A DNA stretch of 64,000 nt from Mesorhizobium sp. L-2-11 (GCF_016756595.1 NZ_AP023257.1:2372001-2436000); one strand, 5' to 3'. Positions 45,430 to 54,564 are shown, counted from the first letter of the stretch. Made by a program: numbers and translations. Notes: generated by a model from the sequence alone, not told the origin.

Positions 45430-48400
45430 CTATTCAGCAGCAATTGCCGTGTGCATTTCCAGTTCCTCCGCCGCGCCCTCACAGACCTCGTCAGCAGTCG
45501 GCTTGATCCGGAACCACGCGGCGTAGAGCGCGGGAAGGAAGAGCAGGATCAGCGCCGTACCGACCGCCGTGCCGCCGATCAGCGTATAAGCCATCGATCC
45601 CCAGAAGACGGAGTGCGTGAGCGGGATGAAGGCCAGCACGGCGGCGAGGGCCGTCAGGATCACGGGCCTGGTGCGTTGCACCGTGGCCTCGATGAGCGCG
45701 TGATAGTCGTCAAGGCCGGCGGCGCGGTTCTCCTTGATCTGTTCGGTCAGGATCAGCGTGTTGCGCATCAGTATGCCGGCCAGTCCTATCAGGCCGAGAA
45801 TGGCGTTGAACCCGAAGGGCTGGTTGAAGGTGAGCAGCATCGGCACCACGCCGACAAGGCCAAGCGGCGCCGTCAGCATGACCATGGCCATCGTCGAGAA
45901 CGATCGCACCTGCAGCATGATGACGATCAGCATGGCGGCGATCATGGCCGGAAAGACCTTGCCCAGCGCGGTGTTGGCCTTTTCAGCCTCCTCGATCGAT
46001 CCGCCCAGTTCGATGCGATAGCCGGCCGGAAGGGATGCGATCAGCGGCTGAAGGGCCGTCATGATCTGCTTGGAAACCTCCGGAGGCTGCGTCGCCTCGT
46101 TGATATCCGAGCGGATCGTGACGACGGGCGTGCGATCGCGGCGCTTCAGGATCGGCTCTTCCAGGCGGATTTCCGAATGGCCGATCTGGTCGAGCGGAAT
46201 CTGCCGGCCGTCCCTGCTCATCAGCGAGAAATCCGCCAGCCGCGCCGGATCCAGCCGCTCTTCGCCGGCGCTGCGTGCCACGATGGGGACATTGCGGATG
46301 TCCTCGCGGACCTGCGTGACGGGAATGCCGGTGAGGAGGAACTGGAGCTGCTGGCCGACCTCTGCCGGCGACAGGCCGATGAGGTTCAGTCGATCCTGAT
46401 CGGGGACGAAACGGAGCACGGGCGTGCGATTGCCCCAGTCGCGGCTGGCCTGCCGCACGTCAGGGACGCCCCGCATGATGTCGAGGGCCTTTTCTGAAAT
46501 GCTATAGAGTTGCGCGGGATCGGGTCCCATGACACGGAACTCGACCGGGAACGGCGTGTAGGGTCCGAACACGAGCTGCGTGACGCGGATATTGGCCTCA
46601 GGCGCAAGGCCCTGTGACACCGCCTCTCTGAGCCGGTGCTTCAACACTTCGCGCGCCTCGGCGTCCGGCGTCAGCACGACGATCTTGGCGAAGGCGGGAT
46701 CCGGCAGTTCCGGCGCCATCGCGAAGAAGAAGCGGGGTGCGCCCTGACCGACATAGCTGGTGACGATCTTGGCTTCGGGCTGGTCGTGGAGCCAGTGTTC
46801 CAGCTTCTCTACCGTGGCGGTCGTCGTCTCGATGCTGGCGCCTTCCGGCAGGCGAACCTCCACCAGCACTTCGGGGCGGTCGGATGTCGGGAAGAACTGC
46901 TGTTTGAGGGAGCCCATGCCGACAACGGAAAGCGCGAAGGCGATGGCGACGATGCCGGAGGTTGCGAACTTATGGCGCACGGCAAAGGTGATGAGCCGTC
47001 GCAGGCGCCGATAGTTCGGCGTGTCGTAGATCGCATGGGTGCCGCCTTCGACCGGCTTGATCTCGGGCAGCATCTTGACGCCGAGATAGGGCGTGAAGAC
47101 CACAGCGACGATCCAGGAGACGATAAGGGCAAACCCCACCACCCAGAAGATGTTGCCGGCGTATTCGCCGGCCGTCGAGCGCGCAAAGCCCACCGGCAGG
47201 AAGCCGGCGACGGTCACGAGTGTACCCGACAGCATCGGCGCCGCGGTGTGGCTCCACGCATAGGCCGCCGCCTTGATGCGGTCCATGCCCTCCTCCATCT
47301 TCACCACCATGACCTCGATGGCGATGATGGCGTCGTCGACGAGAAGACCGAGCGCCAGGATGAGGGCGCCGAGCGTGATGCGATCGAAGAACCGGCCGGT
47401 TTCCAGCATGATGAGGAAGACGACGGCAAGCGTCAGCGGGACGGCCGCCGCCACGACGATGCCGACGCGCCAGCCCAGACTGAGCAGGCTGACCAGCAGC
47501 ACCACGCCAAGCGCCATCGCGAATTTCATCATGAACTCGTCGACCGCCGAGGTGATGTTGACGGCCTGATCGGTCACCTTGTCGAGGGTCATCCCGAGCG
47601 GCAGTGTCTGGGCGATGGCCGCAGTCCTGTCCTCCAGCGCCTTGCCGAGCGCGAGACCGTCCCAGCCCTCCTGCATCACCGCCGCGAGCATGATCGTCGG
47701 CTCGCCCTGGCGTCGGATGAGGTATTTGGCAGGGTCTTCATAGCCGCGGCGGACCTCGGCGACGTCGGAGAGTTTCAGTGTTCGCCCCGAAGCGACGATC
47801 GGCGTCTCGGCAATCGCCTGGACACTGTCGTAAGCGCCGTCGACCCGGATGAAGATTTGCGGCCCATGGGTGTCGATCGAGCCCGCCGGTGTGACGGTGT
47901 TCTGCCGCTGCAGGGCGCCGACGATGTCCTGTGCCGACACGCCGAGGGTCGCCAGTCTGGCATAGGAGAACTCGACGAATATCTGTTCGGGACGCTCACC
48001 GAGGATGTTGATCTTCTTGACGCCGGGGACGTGCAGGAGGTCCTGGCGGATCGCCTCGGCCTGCCTGGCCAGCTCACGCATCGGCATGCCCTTGGCCTTC
48101 AGCGCATAGAGGGCGAAGCTCACGTCGGAATATTCGTCGTTGACGAAGGGGCCGAAGACGCCCGACGGCAGGTTGCGGGCTTCATCCCCGAGCTTCTTGC
48201 GGGCCTGGTAGAACTCCTCCTGCACGACGGATGGCGGTGTGCTGTCCTTCAGCGTAACTGTCATATACGCATAACCCGGCCGAGTGGTCGTCTCCACCCG
48301 GTCGTACCAGGTCAACTCCTGAAGGCGCTTTTCCAACGGTTCGGCGACGAGGTCCTGCATCTCGCGCGCCGTGGCACCCGGCCATGCCGTCGTGACCGTC

Positions 48401-48540
48401 AGCGTCTTGATGGTGAAGTTGGGGTCCTCTGCCCGCCCGAGCATGACGAAAGCGTAGGCGCCGGCGGCCACCAGCAGGAGGATGAAGAACAGGGTGACCG
48501 CCCGTTCGCGGACGGCGATCGCGGAAAGATTGAGGTTCAT
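45430..48540 (-). CDS. RND-type efflux transporter, inner-membrane pump
   Basis: Proton-driven efflux pump of the AcrB/HAE1-like family (1036 aa, full length). TM1 region AVTLFFILLLVAAGAYAFVML; porter domain ITVTLKDSTPPSVVQEEFYQARKKL..; TM4 carries the proton-relay pair in LGLLVDDAIIAIEVMVVKMEEG; GTLVTVAGFLPVGFA in TM5-6; C-terminal GLIGLAGILMRNTLILTEQIKENRAAG. It is 2 nt downstream of the adaptor gene. An outer-membrane TolC-type gene is not seen in the window. Substrate unknown. Confidence 0.94.
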   Translation of the reverse strand: MNLNLSAIAVRERAVTLFFILLLVAAGAYAFVMLGRAEDPNFTIKTLTVTTAWPGATAREMQDLVAEPLEKRLQELTWYDRVETTTRPGYAYMTVTLKDSTPPSVVQEEFYQARKKLGDEARNLPSGVFGPFVNDEYSDVSFALYALKAKGMPMRELARQAEAIRQDLLHVPGVKKINILGERPEQIFVEFSYARLATLGVSAQDIVGALQRQNTVTPAGSIDTHGPQIFIRVDGAYDSVQAIAETPIVASGRTLKLSDVAEVRRGYEDPAKYLIRRQGEPTIMLAAVMQEGWDGLALGKALEDRTAAIAQTLPLGMTLDKVTDQAVNITSAVDEFMMKFAMALGVVLLVSLLSLGWRVGIVVAAAVPLTLAVVFLIMLETGRFFDRITLGALILALGLLVDDAIIAIEVMVVKMEEGMDRIKAAAYAWSHTAAPMLSGTLVTVAGFLPVGFARSTAGEYAGNIFWVVGFALIVSWIVAVVFTPYLGVKMLPEIKPVEGGTHAIYDTPNYRRLRRLITFAVRHKFATSGIVAIAFALSVVGMGSLKQQFFPTSDRPEVLVEVRLPEGASIETTTATVEKLEHWLHDQPEAKIVTSYVGQGAPRFFFAMAPELPDPAFAKIVVLTPDAEAREVLKHRLREAVSQGLAPEANIRVTQLVFGPYTPFPVEFRVMGPDPAQLYSISEKALDIMRGVPDVRQASRDWGNRTPVLRFVPDQDRLNLIGLSPAEVGQQLQFLLTGIPVTQVREDIRNVPIVARSAGEERLDPARLADFSLMSRDGRQIPLDQIGHSEIRLEEPILKRRDRTPVVTIRSDINEATQPPEVSKQIMTALQPLIASLPAGYRIELGGSIEEAEKANTALGKVFPAMIAAMLIVIMLQVRSFSTMAMVMLTAPLGLVGVVPMLLTFNQPFGFNAILGLIGLAGILMRNTLILTEQIKENRAAGLDDYHALIEATVQRTRPVILTALAAVLAFIPLTHSVFWGSMAYTLIGGTAVGTALILLFLPALYAAWFRIKPTADEVCEGAAEELEMHTAIAAE

Positions 48541-48542
48541 CG

Positions 48543-49655
48543 TCAGTTGCCCTCGCTTTGGGACGCAGTCCTGACGTGAGCGCCTTCCTGCAGGAGATGA
48601 GCGCCGAGCGAAACGATAGGATCGTCGGAGTTCAGTCCGGAGATCACGGCGTTTTCGCTGCTCACCCGAACAAGCTTGACCGGCCGAAAGCGCACGGTCG
48701 AAGTGGCGCGGTCCAAGACCCAGACGCCGGTCTTCTCGCCGTCATCGAGCACGGCTCCCAGCGGCACCTGGACTTCAGGCTGGTGTGCCTGGCTTGCAAG
48801 CCGAATGGTCACCGTCGCGCCAAGCAGTGCTGCCGCAGCCTCTCCGTCGAGCACGTAGCGCGCCTCATAGGTACGGGTCTGGGCGTCGGCGGAATCCGAC
48901 AGTTGCCGGAGATGTGCCGTATAGCGACGGCCATTGCCCCCATACACGCTGGCCTCGGCCGCCGAGCCGAGCGCCGGCCGGATTGTTTCGGGTAGCGCGA
49001 CCACCGCTTCGCGCGGGCTGGCGTCAGCGATCCGAACCACTGTCTGGCCGGAGGGGACGACCTGCCCCGGCTCGCCAAGCGTTTCGACCACCGTTCCATC
49101 CGCGTCCGCCACCAGGACCGCGTAAGTCGCCTCGTTCTCGGCGACCCGTGCTTCGGCTTCAGCGGCGGCAAGCTGTGCCGTTGCGGTATCCAGCGTGGCC
49201 TTCGCCTGCTCGTAACGCTGCGGGGTTGCGGCCAGTTCCTTCTGGACAAGAACGGCATAGCGCTTTTCGTCCGCACTCGCCTGCACCAGGACGGCGCGTG
49301 CCGCAGCAACGGCGTTGCGCTTGGCGGTGAGCGCAAGGGCCAGATCGGTGTCGTCGATCCGCAGCAGCGGTTGGCCCGCCTTGACCCGTTCACCGACATT
49401 CACAAGCCGCTGCACGATCTTGCCGGCGACGCGAAAACCGAGATTGCTCTCAACCTTCGCTCCGATGATGCCTGTGAAGCTGCGTTCTGATGCGGTCACA
49501 GGTGCCGCGGTCACCAGTCTGACGATCGGCGGTTCCTGCCTCGGGTCGTCTACGGCGGAGGCTCGCTGCGTAGGAATGGCAAGTGTGGCGAATGCCGCCG
49601 CTCCTGACATCGCGATCAGCACGCCCCCCAGCACAACAGCGGGTCTCTTTTTCAC
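48543..49655 (-). CDS. RND efflux periplasmic adaptor (membrane fusion protein)
   Basis: Links the RND pump to an outer-membrane channel. 370 aa. A signal/membrane anchor (KKRPAVVLGGVLIAMSGAAAFATLA); lipoyl-like halves (ESNLGFRVAGKIVQRLVNVGERVKAGQPLLRIDDTDL and YAVLVADADGTVVETLGEPGQVV); a coiled-coil hairpin between them (LTAKRNAVAAARAVLVQASADEKRY..); then beta-barrel and end domains. The second gene of the 50104-45430 operon. Confidence 0.92.
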   Translation of the reverse strand: MKKRPAVVLGGVLIAMSGAAAFATLAIPTQRASAVDDPRQEPPIVRLVTAAPVTASERSFTGIIGAKVESNLGFRVAGKIVQRLVNVGERVKAGQPLLRIDDTDLALALTAKRNAVAAARAVLVQASADEKRYAVLVQKELAATPQRYEQAKATLDTATAQLAAAEAEARVAENEATYAVLVADADGTVVETLGEPGQVVPSGQTVVRIADASPREAVVALPETIRPALGSAAEASVYGGNGRRYTAHLRQLSDSADAQTRTYEARYVLDGEAAAALLGATVTIRLASQAHQPEVQVPLGAVLDDGEKTGVWVLDRATSTVRFRPVKLVRVSSENAVISGLNSDDPIVSLGAHLLQEGAHVRTASQSEGN

Positions 49656-49690
49656 GTTCGTCGCCTCCCAAGAAAGATTGCGTTTGACCT

Positions 49691-50104
49691 TTACATCGGC
49701 CCGGCGGACGCGAGCCCAGCAGCACGCAGGCTGCCGTCTGCAAGGCGGATCGGTGCATTGGCGTCGGCGCGCATGCCGGTCTCGGACGACACCGTCACCT
49801 TCTCGCCGGACCGCGAGAACGCGTAGAGCGGGCCGCGGTGGCCCGGCATCGAAAAGGCCACCGAGTCGCCGTCGGCGAGCCCCATGACGACGCGCTGCGG
49901 ATCGCCGCCGGTCTTCGGCGCGAAGGTGGCGGTGACCTCCAGGAGGTCGCGCTCGGCCGGGACGTAATAGACGACCATGTCGAGGTGTCCCTCGTGCAGG
50001 CTGCCGGCTTCGATCGGGCGTCCTATGGTGGCTTCATCGGCAAACGCCGGGGCGGCAAGAAACAGGGCGGCCAAAACCGAGGCGCTCAGGGTGTTGCGGA
50101 TCAT
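49691..50104 (-). CDS. Conserved secreted protein leading the RND operon
   Basis: 137 aa with signal peptide MIRNTLSASVLAALFLAAPAFA. The mature part is beta-rich (VVYYVPAERDLLEVTATFAPKTGGDPQRVVMGLADGDSVAFSMPGHRGPLYAFSRSG). I do not recognise a named family. It lies 35 nt before the adaptor gene and is the first gene after the long inverted repeat at 50122-50172, so it is probably co-regulated with the pump, perhaps as an accessory periplasmic factor. Confidence 0.75.
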   Translation of the reverse strand: MIRNTLSASVLAALFLAAPAFADEATIGRPIEAGSLHEGHLDMVVYYVPAERDLLEVTATFAPKTGGDPQRVVMGLADGDSVAFSMPGHRGPLYAFSRSGEKVTVSSETGMRADANAPIRLADGSLRAAGLASAGPM

Positions 50105-50121
50105 CTCGTATCTCCTTCTTG

Positions 50122-50172
50122 TTAGATTGCGTTCGAACTCTATAACTGAGTTAGATTACGAATGCAATCTAA
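50122..50172. promoter_or_regulatory. Long inverted-repeat operator at the RND promoter
   Basis: TTAGATTGCGTTCG (50122-50135) and CGAATGCAATCTAA (50159-50172), 13 of 14 paired, 23-nt spacer. Nearly the same arms occur at 52527-52577 before the TetR gene. Inferred binding site of that TetR protein. Confidence 0.75.
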
Positions 50173-50500
50173 AAAATGAAAAAATTGATGATGCGTGGGA
50201 GGTGCTGCAGAAAACCGCGAAACGGCGAGGGCGGCTTGCTATCCGCAGATCAGAGCGGGATGACCTTGGGCAAGCGGAACACTCTAAAGTTGGCCTGAAT
50301 TCGCGGCATCACGCTTTTGCGGGCATTGGCGCTGCCCCTCACCTGCCTGCCGGCATCCTCTTCCCGTATAGTGACGGGGAGAGGGGCGCTGTCGTCGCCG
50401 GTTTCGCCAATCGCCGGCGTTGCAAGAAGGGCGCCGAGACTGCGGCCGGCTTCTTTCTCCCCGTCACTATACGGGGAGAAATGCCCGGCTGTCCGAACCG
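50173..50500. other. Intergenic region with a 20-bp inverted repeat
   Basis: No gene supported. Arms at 50363-50382 and 50456-50475 are exact reverse complements (CCCGTATAGTGACGGGGAGA and partner) around 73 bp of GC-rich sequence, probably a dispersed palindromic element. The left end of the IS481-like element follows. Confidence 0.6.
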
Positions 50501-51819
50501 GATAGATAGGTAACAGAGTAGACCGATTGCATAGGTGACAGTTTTCTTGTCCGCCGGGAGGTACCGGCGATGGTTTGGCGAGAGACTGACATCATGGACG
50601 AGCGGTTGAGGTTTATAGTGGATTGCCTTTCGGGAGAGGAGACGATGACGGCTGTTTGCGAGCGGTACGGGATATCGCGCAAGATCGGCTACAAGTGGCT
50701 TGGTCGTTACCGGGAGTTCGGCCCGGAAGGTTTGCATGATCTGCCGCGAGCGCCGCTCAATCACGGCCGCGCGACCGCTGCCGATCTGGTTGAGCGGATC
50801 GTTGCGCTGAAGGAGGCGCATCCGGCATGGGGGCCCAAGAAGATCATCGGGCGGCTCAAGCGTGAGGCGCCGTCGCACCCGTGGCCGGCGATCTCGACGG
50901 CCGGCGAGATTCTGAAGCGCCACGGCCTTGTCGGCCGGCGGCGGGGGCGCTGGAGAGCTGTGGGCAACGGCCCCTGGCCAGATGCGCAAAGGCCGAATGC
51001 GGTGTGGACGGGCGACCACAAGGGCTGGTTCCGGACCCGTGACGGGTGGCGCTGCGAACCGTTGACAGTGCTGGATGCGTGGAGCCGCTACCTGTTGGCG
51101 CTCGAAGCGACGGGTTCGACGGCAGATGAGGAGGCCTGGCCGGTGTTCGAACGGCTGTTTGAGGAGCATGGTCTGCCGGATCGGTTCAGAAGCGACAATG
51201 GTTCACCCTTCGCGTCGGCCGGCGTCACCGGGCTGACGCCGCTTGCGGTGCGCTTCATCAAGCTCGGCATCGCGCTGGAGCGGATCGCGCCCGGCAAGCC
51301 TCAGCAGAACGGCTGCCACGAGCGCTTTCACCTGACCATGTTGCCGCTGGCCAAGGCGCCTGAGATCGACAGACAGGCGCAGAGCCAGGCTTTCGACGCC
51401 TTCCGTCGCGAGTACAATGAGGAGCGTCCGCATGAGGCGCTCGGCATGGACACGCCGGCCGAATACTACCGCGGTAGCGAGCGGCAAATGCCGGCCAACG
51501 TGCCCGAGCCCGACTATCCGGCCGAGGCCGCAGTCAGGCGCGTGCGCAACAATGGCGCGATCAAGTGGCAGGGCGGCGAGATCTATGTCTCGGCCTCGCT
51601 TGCCGGCGAGCCGGTCGCCGTCGAAGAAACCGAAACCGGCGAATGGGCCTTACGCTTCTACGCCCACCCGCTCGGCCACATCGATCTCAAGCGAATGCGC
51701 CTGGTCCGCCGCAGCGCCTTGCAACCCCGACCAGCCGGCGCTGCGGCGGACACCACTGCGCAGGAGAAGGGGGGAAAACTGTAACCTATGTATCCGGTTC
51801 AAACTGTTACCTATCTATC
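50501..51819 (+). mobile_element. IS481-family-like insertion element
   Basis: It carries a single integrase-type transposase. Both ends hold two tandem copies of a motif CTGTNACCTATNNATC: left (reverse strand) at 50495-50516 and 50521-50541, right at 51779-51800 and 51804-51825. The ends are therefore inverted repeats of about 45 bp. The exact boundary is uncertain by a few bases, and no target duplication was recognised. Confidence 0.8.
50570..51784 (+). CDS. IS481-like DDE transposase
   Basis: 404 aa, intact. N-terminal HTH (FIVDCLSGEETMTAVCERYGISRKIGYKWLGRYREFGPEGL) and an rve integrase core: WTGDHKGWFRTRDG (D), FRSDNGSPFAS (D) and QQNGCHERFHL (E). The extension after PHEALGMDTPAEYY is the usual IS481 tail. 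GGGAGGTACCGGCG precedes the ATG at 50570; a second ATG at 50594 is possible. The stop codon lies inside the right-end repeat. Confidence 0.92.
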   Translation: MVWRETDIMDERLRFIVDCLSGEETMTAVCERYGISRKIGYKWLGRYREFGPEGLHDLPRAPLNHGRATAADLVERIVALKEAHPAWGPKKIIGRLKREAPSHPWPAISTAGEILKRHGLVGRRRGRWRAVGNGPWPDAQRPNAVWTGDHKGWFRTRDGWRCEPLTVLDAWSRYLLALEATGSTADEEAWPVFERLFEEHGLPDRFRSDNGSPFASAGVTGLTPLAVRFIKLGIALERIAPGKPQQNGCHERFHLTMLPLAKAPEIDRQAQSQAFDAFRREYNEERPHEALGMDTPAEYYRGSERQMPANVPEPDYPAEAAVRRVRNNGAIKWQGGEIYVSASLAGEPVAVEETETGEWALRFYAHPLGHIDLKRMRLVRRSALQPRPAGAAADTTAQEKGGKL

Positions 51820-52013
51820 GGCTGGACACGGCAGGGCAATGAGGGGCGGCGCCGACTTCGAAAAATGGTGGTCGCCACTAAAGTTGGAAACGGCCATTCG
51901 TCTGACGCAATTGCACCAAGAGCATGCTGATGGGGCCGTCTGCGGGCGATGCCCGGCATGGCCACGGGCTAGCGTACCCGCGGTTACGCTGCGGGCCGCT
52001 GACTGCGCTTCTG

Positions 52014-52472
52014 CTAGCCAACAATTGGTTCGGCGACAGCTTCTTCGAGACCCGATGCCGCCTGGGCGGCGAGACCGCGGGCTGCTGCTTGGGAATCATA
52101 GAATTCCTCAAGTGCATAGACTTTTCCCCAGCGCAGGGTGAATACGTGGAGACCGCTGTTGACGTAGGAGGCGTCGCCGTTGAGCAGCGTCGCGGTGCCG
52201 TCCCACTGGGCAAATACGGTCGTATGCCACGGCCAGCCCGTCACCCAGACGTGGTTCACCGTGAGATGGAGATTGGGCAGGACACGGCCGAGGCGCTCAA
52301 ACCAGCGGCGCACCGCTTGCTTGTCGTGGCGCTCACCACCGAGCGCGTGGTCGCCGGAAACGCGGTGATAGACATGCGGCACGAGTGCCTTCACCGCCTC
52401 ATCCCAGCGATGGTTGTTGACGTGGTCGAAGCTCTGCCGGATCGATTTCTCGACGATATAACTGTATAGCAT
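52014..52472 (-). CDS. SnoaL/NTF2-like protein
   Basis: 152-aa protein with an NTF2-like fold (SnoaL-like): YIVEKSIRQSFDHVNNHRWDEAVKALVPHVYHRVSG, AVRRWFERLGRVLPNLHLTVNHVWVTGWPWHTTVFAQWDGT, then LHVFTLRWGKVYALEEFYDSQ. Such proteins are often small-molecule isomerases, hydrolases or binding proteins. It is divergent from the TetR gene, and the operator at 52527-52577 sits between, so it is probably under the same control. Substrate unknown. Confidence 0.85.
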   Translation of the reverse strand: MLYSYIVEKSIRQSFDHVNNHRWDEAVKALVPHVYHRVSGDHALGGERHDKQAVRRWFERLGRVLPNLHLTVNHVWVTGWPWHTTVFAQWDGTATLLNGDASYVNSGLHVFTLRWGKVYALEEFYDSQAAARGLAAQAASGLEEAVAEPIVG

Positions 52473-52526
52473 TTGACCTCTCCTCCAAACTTCGATGCGT
52501 GATCCTGGGCACCGTGCGCAGCCAAA

Positions 52527-52577
52527 TTAGATTGCGTTCGAATTCTATATCTGCTATAGATGTCGAACGCAAGCTAA
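52527..52577. promoter_or_regulatory. Long inverted-repeat operator at the TetR / SnoaL-like divergent promoter
   Basis: TTAGATTGCGTTCGA (52527-52541) pairs with TCGAACGCAAGCTAA (52563-52577), 14 of 15, 21-nt spacer. Inside it TCTATA..TATAGA (52544-52560) forms a second palindrome. Close match to 50122-50172. Confidence 0.78.
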
Positions 52578-52592
52578 TTAAGGAGGTCGACG

Positions 52593-53171
52593 ATGCGTGT
52601 GAGTCGCGTTCAGGCGGCGGAAAACCGCGAAACCGTGATCAATGTGGCAAGCCGGCTTTTTCGGGAGCGCGGCTTTGACGGCATCGGCCTCAAAGACCTG
52701 ATGGAGGCTGCCGGTCTGACCCAGGGCGCGTTCTACAAGCAGTTCGCCTCCAAGAACGATCTGGCGGTGCAGGCGTCGAGGCGGGCGATGGAGAGCGCCA
52801 CGCTGCGGTGGTCGGCCGCGACTGCGGCAAAATCCGAGGATCCGCTTGGCGCGGTGATCGCATTCTACCTCAGTATGGACCATCGCGGAGAAAAGATGGA
52901 CGGCTGCCCGATTGTCGCGCTCGGTTCGGATGCCGCCAGGCAGGGCAGCGACGTGAAAGCGTCGTTCGAAGCCGGGATCAAGGAGCATCTCGAAGTCCTC
53001 AGCCGTTTCATTGCCGAGGCCAAGGGTGAGGAGCCCGACAGAAAGGCCATGGCCATTCTCTCGACGATGGTCGGTGCGCTGACCCTATCGCGCGTTGTCA
53101 ACGACCCGGACCTCGCCCAGGCCTTTCTGGACGCGGCGACCGAACAGGTTCGCGAAGCAGCCGCCGCTTGA
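52593..53171 (+). CDS. TetR-family regulator
   Basis: 192 aa. HTH: ETVINVASRLFRERGFDGIGLKDLMEAAGLTQGAFYKQFASKNDLAVQA, with a C-terminal ligand domain (ATEQVREAAAA end). GLTQGAFYKQF is typical of regulators of efflux or lipid-like stress genes. A strong AAGGAGGTCGACG precedes the ATG. It is followed by a FabF-like and an SDR gene in the same direction. The inverted repeat upstream recurs at the RND operon, suggesting it controls both. Confidence 0.88.
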   Translation: MRVSRVQAAENRETVINVASRLFRERGFDGIGLKDLMEAAGLTQGAFYKQFASKNDLAVQASRRAMESATLRWSAATAAKSEDPLGAVIAFYLSMDHRGEKMDGCPIVALGSDAARQGSDVKASFEAGIKEHLEVLSRFIAEAKGEEPDRKAMAILSTMVGALTLSRVVNDPDLAQAFLDAATEQVREAAAA

Positions 53172-53218
53172 ACGGCGTGCGCAGCGCTGGCGGCGCAGCC
53201 AAATCGATAGGAAAATAG

Positions 53219-54496
53219 ATGCGACGGATCGTTGTCACAGGCATGGGAGCGGTCACGCCCCTTGCTGCCGATGTCGAGGCATCGTGGTCGCGGCTCGTGG
53301 CCGGTCGCTCGGGCATCCGCAGGCTTCCGGACGATATGGTGGCAGACCTGCCGGCCAAGATCGGCGGGGTGGTTCCCTCGCTGGAAGACGATCCGGATGC
53401 TGGTTTCGGTCCGGATGCCGTCCTGGCGCCAAAAGACCAGCGCAAGGTAGACCGATTCATCATATTCGGGCTCGCCGCTGCACAAGAGGCTCTCGCGCAA
53501 GCAGGATGGGCGCCGGTCTCGGAAGCGGATCGCCTGGGCACGGCCACGATCATCGCCTCCGGCATCGGCGGGTTCCCCGCCATAACGGAGGCGGTGCGCA
53601 CGGTCGACCAGCGCGGTGTCCGCCGCCTGTCGCCGTTTACGGTGCCGTCCTTCCTGGTGAACCTCGCGGCGGGCCACATCTCGATCCGCCATGGCTTCAA
53701 GGGGCCGCTCGGCGCGCCGGTGACGGCGTACGCGGCAGGCACCCAGGCGATTGGCGATGCTGCTCGTCTCATCCGCGCCAACGAAGCCGATATCGCCGTG
53801 TGCGGCGGCACCGAAGCCTGCATGAACATCGTCAGTCTCGGTGGTTTTGCTGCCGCACGCTCTCTTTCAACCGGCTTCAACTGGGCGCCGGCTCAGGCGT
53901 CACGGCCCTTCGACGTGTCGCGGGACGGCTTCGTCATGGGCGAAGGAGCCGGCGTGCTGGTCATCGAGGAACTGAGCCACGCGCTGGCGCGCGGCGCGAA
54001 ACCGCTCGCCGAGCTCGTCGGCTACGGCACGACGGCGGATGCGCATCACGTCACCTCCGGTCCCGAGGATGGCGACGGGGCGCGCCGAGCCATGCAGATC
54101 GCGATTGCCCAAGCCGGCATTTCGCCGCGTGAGGTTCGCCACCTCAATGCGCACGCGACCTCCACGCCGATCGGTGATCTCGGCGAAATCGCGGCGATCA
54201 AAACACTCTTCGGCGCAGATTCCACCATCGCCGTCAGCGCAACGAAATCGGCGACCGGGCATCTGCTCGGAGCCGCCGGCGGGCTTGGAGCCATCTTCGC
54301 AATCCTGGCGCTCAGGGATCAGGTGGCGCCGCCAACCCTCAATCTGGGCGCGCCGGATCCAGCCGGCGACGGCATCGACTTCGTCGCCAACCAGGCCCGG
54401 CCGATGGCAATGGACTACGCGATATCAAACGGCTTCGGCTTTGGCGGCGTCAACGCCAGCGCGCTATTCCGGCGCTGGACGGACGAGATCGCCTGA
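53219..54496 (+). CDS. FabF-like beta-ketoacyl-ACP synthase with Tyr at the catalytic Cys position
   Basis: 425 aa with the thiolase-fold KAS II layout: RRIVVTGMGAVTPLA start, GGFPAITEAVRTV, NAHATSTPIGD (His) and SATKSATGHLLGAAGG (Lys, His), FGFGGVNAS. At the nucleophile the usual TAC-(A/S)-G becomes VTAYAAGTQAIG: Y171 replaces Cys (codon TAC at 53729-53731). Without Cys it cannot form the acyl-enzyme. It might act as a malonyl-ACP decarboxylase or chain-length-factor-like partner, or be inactive. It lies between the TetR and SDR genes. Confidence 0.88.
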   Translation: MRRIVVTGMGAVTPLAADVEASWSRLVAGRSGIRRLPDDMVADLPAKIGGVVPSLEDDPDAGFGPDAVLAPKDQRKVDRFIIFGLAAAQEALAQAGWAPVSEADRLGTATIIASGIGGFPAITEAVRTVDQRGVRRLSPFTVPSFLVNLAAGHISIRHGFKGPLGAPVTAYAAGTQAIGDAARLIRANEADIAVCGGTEACMNIVSLGGFAAARSLSTGFNWAPAQASRPFDVSRDGFVMGEGAGVLVIEELSHALARGAKPLAELVGYGTTADAHHVTSGPEDGDGARRAMQIAIAQAGISPREVRHLNAHATSTPIGDLGEIAAIKTLFGADSTIAVSATKSATGHLLGAAGGLGAIFAILALRDQVAPPTLNLGAPDPAGDGIDFVANQARPMAMDYAISNGFGFGGVNASALFRRWTDEIA

Positions 54497-54564
54497 CTCC
54501 GACCTTTCGCGCTTCTTCCATGCCAATCCAAATCAGTCCAACCCCAGAGAAAGAGATGATCTCC

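Noticed and set aside
46636..48579. Long plus-strand open frame (647 codons) opposite the RND pump
   Set aside because: Its translation is Arg/Asp/His-rich with no domain; it is the antisense of a clear RND gene in GC-rich DNA.
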